A DNA stretch of 64,000 nt from contig CM060974.1 in the NCBI GenBank assembly GCA_030765045.1, forward strand, positions 49,352,839 through 49,416,838. The letters are read 5' to 3'. The position numbers and the translations under genes are program-made. Position 1 is the first letter of the stretch. Each line of letters begins with the position of its first letter. Below the pieces are notes generated by a model. The model ran no database searches and was not told the DNA's origin. It saw only the letters and a list, made by a program, of their open reading frames with translations. The DNA comes from Tenodera sinensis. Its lineage: Eukaryota; Arthropoda; Insecta; Mantodea; Mantidae. Below, piece by piece: positions 61,563-64,000 of this stretch.

Positions 61563-62139
61563 TAGAGATTGACCACACAGCTGGCACAAACATAACTTCA
61601 TCATTAATAGGGCATGCCATCATGGGGCATCAAATTGAGGAGGACCAACAGCAACTGAGGAGGCCACACTGGGAATCAAATCTGGTAAGCAACAGCACAA
61701 GAAAAAACAATTCACAATGGCAGCAGCTCAGGCTACACAAATACACAGTGATCTACAAAGAAGTCAGACACACCATAGTAAGATGGCGAGTTCATCAGGA
61801 AACAAGGTACTCAATATGAAGCATTTATTTGTAGTTCAGTCATGTAAATGTGGTGGAGCAGTGGAAGAAGTTAGGTGAAAATAATAATGGATGTTCAGGA
61901 GGGACAAAAGGTATCTACTTAAGGAATCAGGCAATTTAAGGGCAATAATGGAGATGCTGGAAAGTATGTCAGGAATGCTAGCAGAGAAATTGGAAAATAG
62001 TCAACAAGAGCTGGCAAATATACTAGAAAATTGTCAAAAGGAAAAGCAGGAGTAAAACTAGAGAATAGTCAACAAAGGCTAGAAATAAGATGGAGAGTAA
62101 TAACAAGATATTAAAAAAATCTGATGTGTTGCACTCACA
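61563..62139. other. No recognisable gene
   Basis: Purine-rich sequence with repeated 'gagaatagtcaacaag'-like and 'ggaaaatagtcaacaagagc' stretches (about 61965-62095), a local degenerate repeat; no gene. Confidence 0.4.
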
Positions 62140-62805
62140 TTACTTTCTCTACCCTTGTATCATTCTTACAAACTCTTATTCTTATGTCTTCGTGTTACTC
62201 GAGATAAACATTTGCAGAAATTATCTTATTGTTTATTTCCTTGTAGGTGCAAGAGGAATTCATTAGAATCGCCTTTGGGCGATAGTCAAATCTTTCAAAA
62301 CTTTCAAATTATGTTCTTTGCGTCGTCAACACAAAAAAAATAATAAGAATGTTCCATTTCACCAAAGTATAGGTTCTCCAAAACACACAAATACAAAGGA
62401 ATATCTCCGAAATGGTTCACTCTACAAACACATTTATTTAGACATAAATTGCATTTGAGGGAGATCTACATTTTTTGTAGGGTAAGACTTGGTTTATCTC
62501 TTATGGTTTACCAGTAATGCTAAAGTCATCCAGAGTAAACAGGACTACATGGGCCAAAAATTTAAGATACACATTCCATTTGCTGTTAAAATATCTCAAA
62601 TAGATAGAATTTTAATCAAAATCATTAAGAGCCATTTACAAGCAAATCAAAATTTTCAAAAAACTGTCCATGGAAAGGTTAGTTTAGGGTGGAGGCATTT
62701 TCTCAAAATCTTCATGTCACATCCTTTAAAGACATGAAACTTAAACACCAACTTTGGTTTTTAACCAACTTTTCGTTTTTAAGTTATGCTGTCCACAGAC
62801 TGACA

Positions 62806-62886
<81 letters not shown>

Positions 62887-63013
62887 CTTTTATTGAAAAT
62901 TGTTTTTTTTTATTCAGGGGCCTCAAAACATATATTTTCAGTGAAATTTTGACATCAAAATTTGGGTGGAATACAATACTTCCTCTACTTACTCTACATA
63001 GTAGAGAAAGTAA
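62140..63013 (+). mobile_element. R-family TIR element, full-length copy
   Basis: Perfect 13-bp TIRs TTACTTTCTCTAC (62140-62152) and GTAGAGAAAGTAA (63001-63013). At 874 bp it is the most complete copy, with all landmarks of the other copies in order. No ORF is shared among copies, so it is a non-autonomous element of unknown superfamily. No obvious TSD. Confidence 0.75.
62807..62882. repeat. (AC)38 microsatellite inside the R element
   Basis: A 76-bp perfect AC run at the point where other copies read only 'gacagacaaacacaaacc' (12600) or 'gacacacagacc' (38838). Confidence 0.95.
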
Positions 63014-63224
63014 AGGGGGAACAACAGGAACTAGCAAAGAAATTAGGAAATCTTGCTATTTTGTAATAGAAGGTATTAGAAAAATTCAAGGAAGAAATTA
63101 AGGCAAAAATAAGTAATATCAAAAGTAAAGTCAACAAAAACAGAGAATGGGTTAGGGAGTAGAAAGACCACTCAGTACTTGAAGACCCATTCACTTACGT
63201 TACAGAAGTATCTTTGTACATGTT
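63014..63224. other. Spacer between R fragments
   Basis: AT-rich; nothing recognised. Confidence 0.4.
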
Positions 63225-63355
63225 CCATTTCATTGAAGTTTTAAGTTTTCTGAAACTGGCACAAATAACAAGGGATATCTCCAAGCTGGTTCACTCTACA
63301 AAAAATTTATTTGGACATAAGTTGTGTGTTTTAGCAAGATCTACAATTTTACATC
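63225..63355 (+). repeat. R-family internal fragment
   Basis: Matches 62350-62480 ('ggttcactctacaaa', 'tttggacataagttgtgt', 'agatctaca'). Confidence 0.65.
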
Positions 63356-63360
63356 TCTAA

Positions 63361-63532
63361 AAGGTCAAGCACTCGCCTTACGGTTGGGGGAGTCAGTGTG
63401 TTGACCCCCGCCACCCTCCAACCTGCACTCCCCTGTGGCCTTGGCTGCGGCTGGAGGACAAAGTAGCTGGACGAATAAGGGTAACCTCTGCATAGAGGAG
63501 ATGCCCTAGGGATTTTTTTTATATACAAGTAC
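63361..63532 (-). other. GC-rich block with poly(T) edge, unidentified
   Basis: A 170-bp GC-rich island (GTTGACCCCCGCCACCCTCC) in AT-rich DNA, ending in T8. Read on minus it starts with an A run; it could be part of a retroelement or SINE 3' end in reverse, but no match occurs elsewhere in the window. Confidence 0.35.
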
Positions 63533-63940
63533 ATGTTTCTTATAGTTCTAACTTGTTTGAGCTAAATGTGAGTAAATCCATAAATACCAGTAAATTACGC
63601 AATACTGAAGGGTCACCTCACATTGACTTTGATTTTAAAAAGGCATTCAATGTGTGGAGTATGCAGAAAAGCTGACATATTCTAGTGTGATAAAATATAA
63701 TGTAACGCAAAATATCCAAATCAATACTAACAGTTTACTGTAATGTAGATATGATATGGAATGTTTAGATCTGCATGTGTAGAAGTTAATATTTAAAAAT
63801 ATTTCATTAGCAGATTCAATTCAATAAACAAATATGTCACTTTTAAAACCTCATTAATATAATGTGTAACATGTTCTATTGGCAGAATTTTGCACAAAGG
63901 TAAATTGTGATTTGCATTTTTGTGATGTTTTATTTTCTAG
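63533..63940. other. No recognisable feature
   Basis: AT-rich sequence. Confidence 0.4.
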
Positions 63941-64000
63941 CTTAAGGTGTGGTCCTCCAGACACTCTGGGGGTTGTGAGAGAGCGATGTGACCGCCAAAA
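63941..64000 (+). repeat. Leader block copy at window edge
   Basis: 'gtggtcctccagacactctg' ... 'gagagcgatgtgaccgccaa' is the reverse complement of 10021-10070 and 18885-18940. It continues past the window. Confidence 0.8.

Noticed and set aside
62741..63101. ORFs with long Cys-Val or Thr-His repeats
   Set aside because: Artefacts of the (AC)38 microsatellite inside an R element.

Overview
This is a eukaryotic, AT-rich, intron-containing stretch from an animal genome, most likely an arthropod (an insect is plausible). The mix of mariner, hAT, Helitron, Jockey-like and I-like LINEs, Penelope-like elements (PLEs) and tRNA-derived SINEs, together with C2H2 zinc-finger genes that have an acidic N-terminal exon, fits that view; the species cannot be named from the sequence. 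No rRNA gene, functional tRNA gene, CRISPR array or bacterial operon is seen. Almost all recognisable coding sequence is either two host zinc-finger genes or transposable-element (TE) protein.

Host genes. Zinc-finger gene 1 (+) is assembled from three exons: 7224-7502 (acidic N-terminus), a 41-nt microexon at 18612-18652, and 32788-34354 (eleven C2H2 fingers). Its two large introns (11 and 14 kb) are filled with TEs. Zinc-finger gene 2 (-) is a convergent paralogue with the same architecture: exon A 60633-60229, a 32-nt microexon at 55035-55004, and exon C 51573-50517 (nine fingers). Splice phases match exactly between the paralogues (0 then 2). Gene 2 carries two in-frame stop codons inside one finger.

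Layout. 0-7 kb: a TIR element and a dead Jockey-like LINE (gag-EN-RT, minus) split by a tRNA-SINE with a 13-bp target-site duplication (TSD). 7-19 kb: gene 1 exons 1 and 2, copies of an abundant TIR family here called R, a PLE relic, and a mariner relic split by a young RT/RNase H LINE with a 13-bp TSD. 19.6-28 kb: a four-level nest, hAT > I-like LINE > PLE-type insertion > two ORF1-only units. 28-32 kb: dead LINE, mariner, PLE and fold-back mariner pieces. 32.8-34.4 kb: the finger exon of gene 1. 36-38 kb: N-terminal part of a Helitron-type protein (protease-like domain, charged repeats, zinc-ribbon-like domain). 39-49 kb: a second large nest, where PLE-C is split by an inverted PLE pair (A/B) with a 12-bp TSD; PLE-A holds two Jockey-like LINEs at one site, and PLE-B holds a DNA transposon with an AATT TSD. 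50-61 kb: gene 2 with TE relics in its introns. 61-64 kb: SINE, R-family and a repeat also found at 10 and 19 kb.

The most interesting material is the set of hammerhead-ribozyme-like hairpins at PLE ends, the tandem ORF1-only units with a perfect 35-bp inverted repeat, the inverted two-ended PLE architecture seen twice with intact TSDs, and the matching microexon structure of the two zinc-finger paralogues. All assignments come from reading the sequence; no searches were run.
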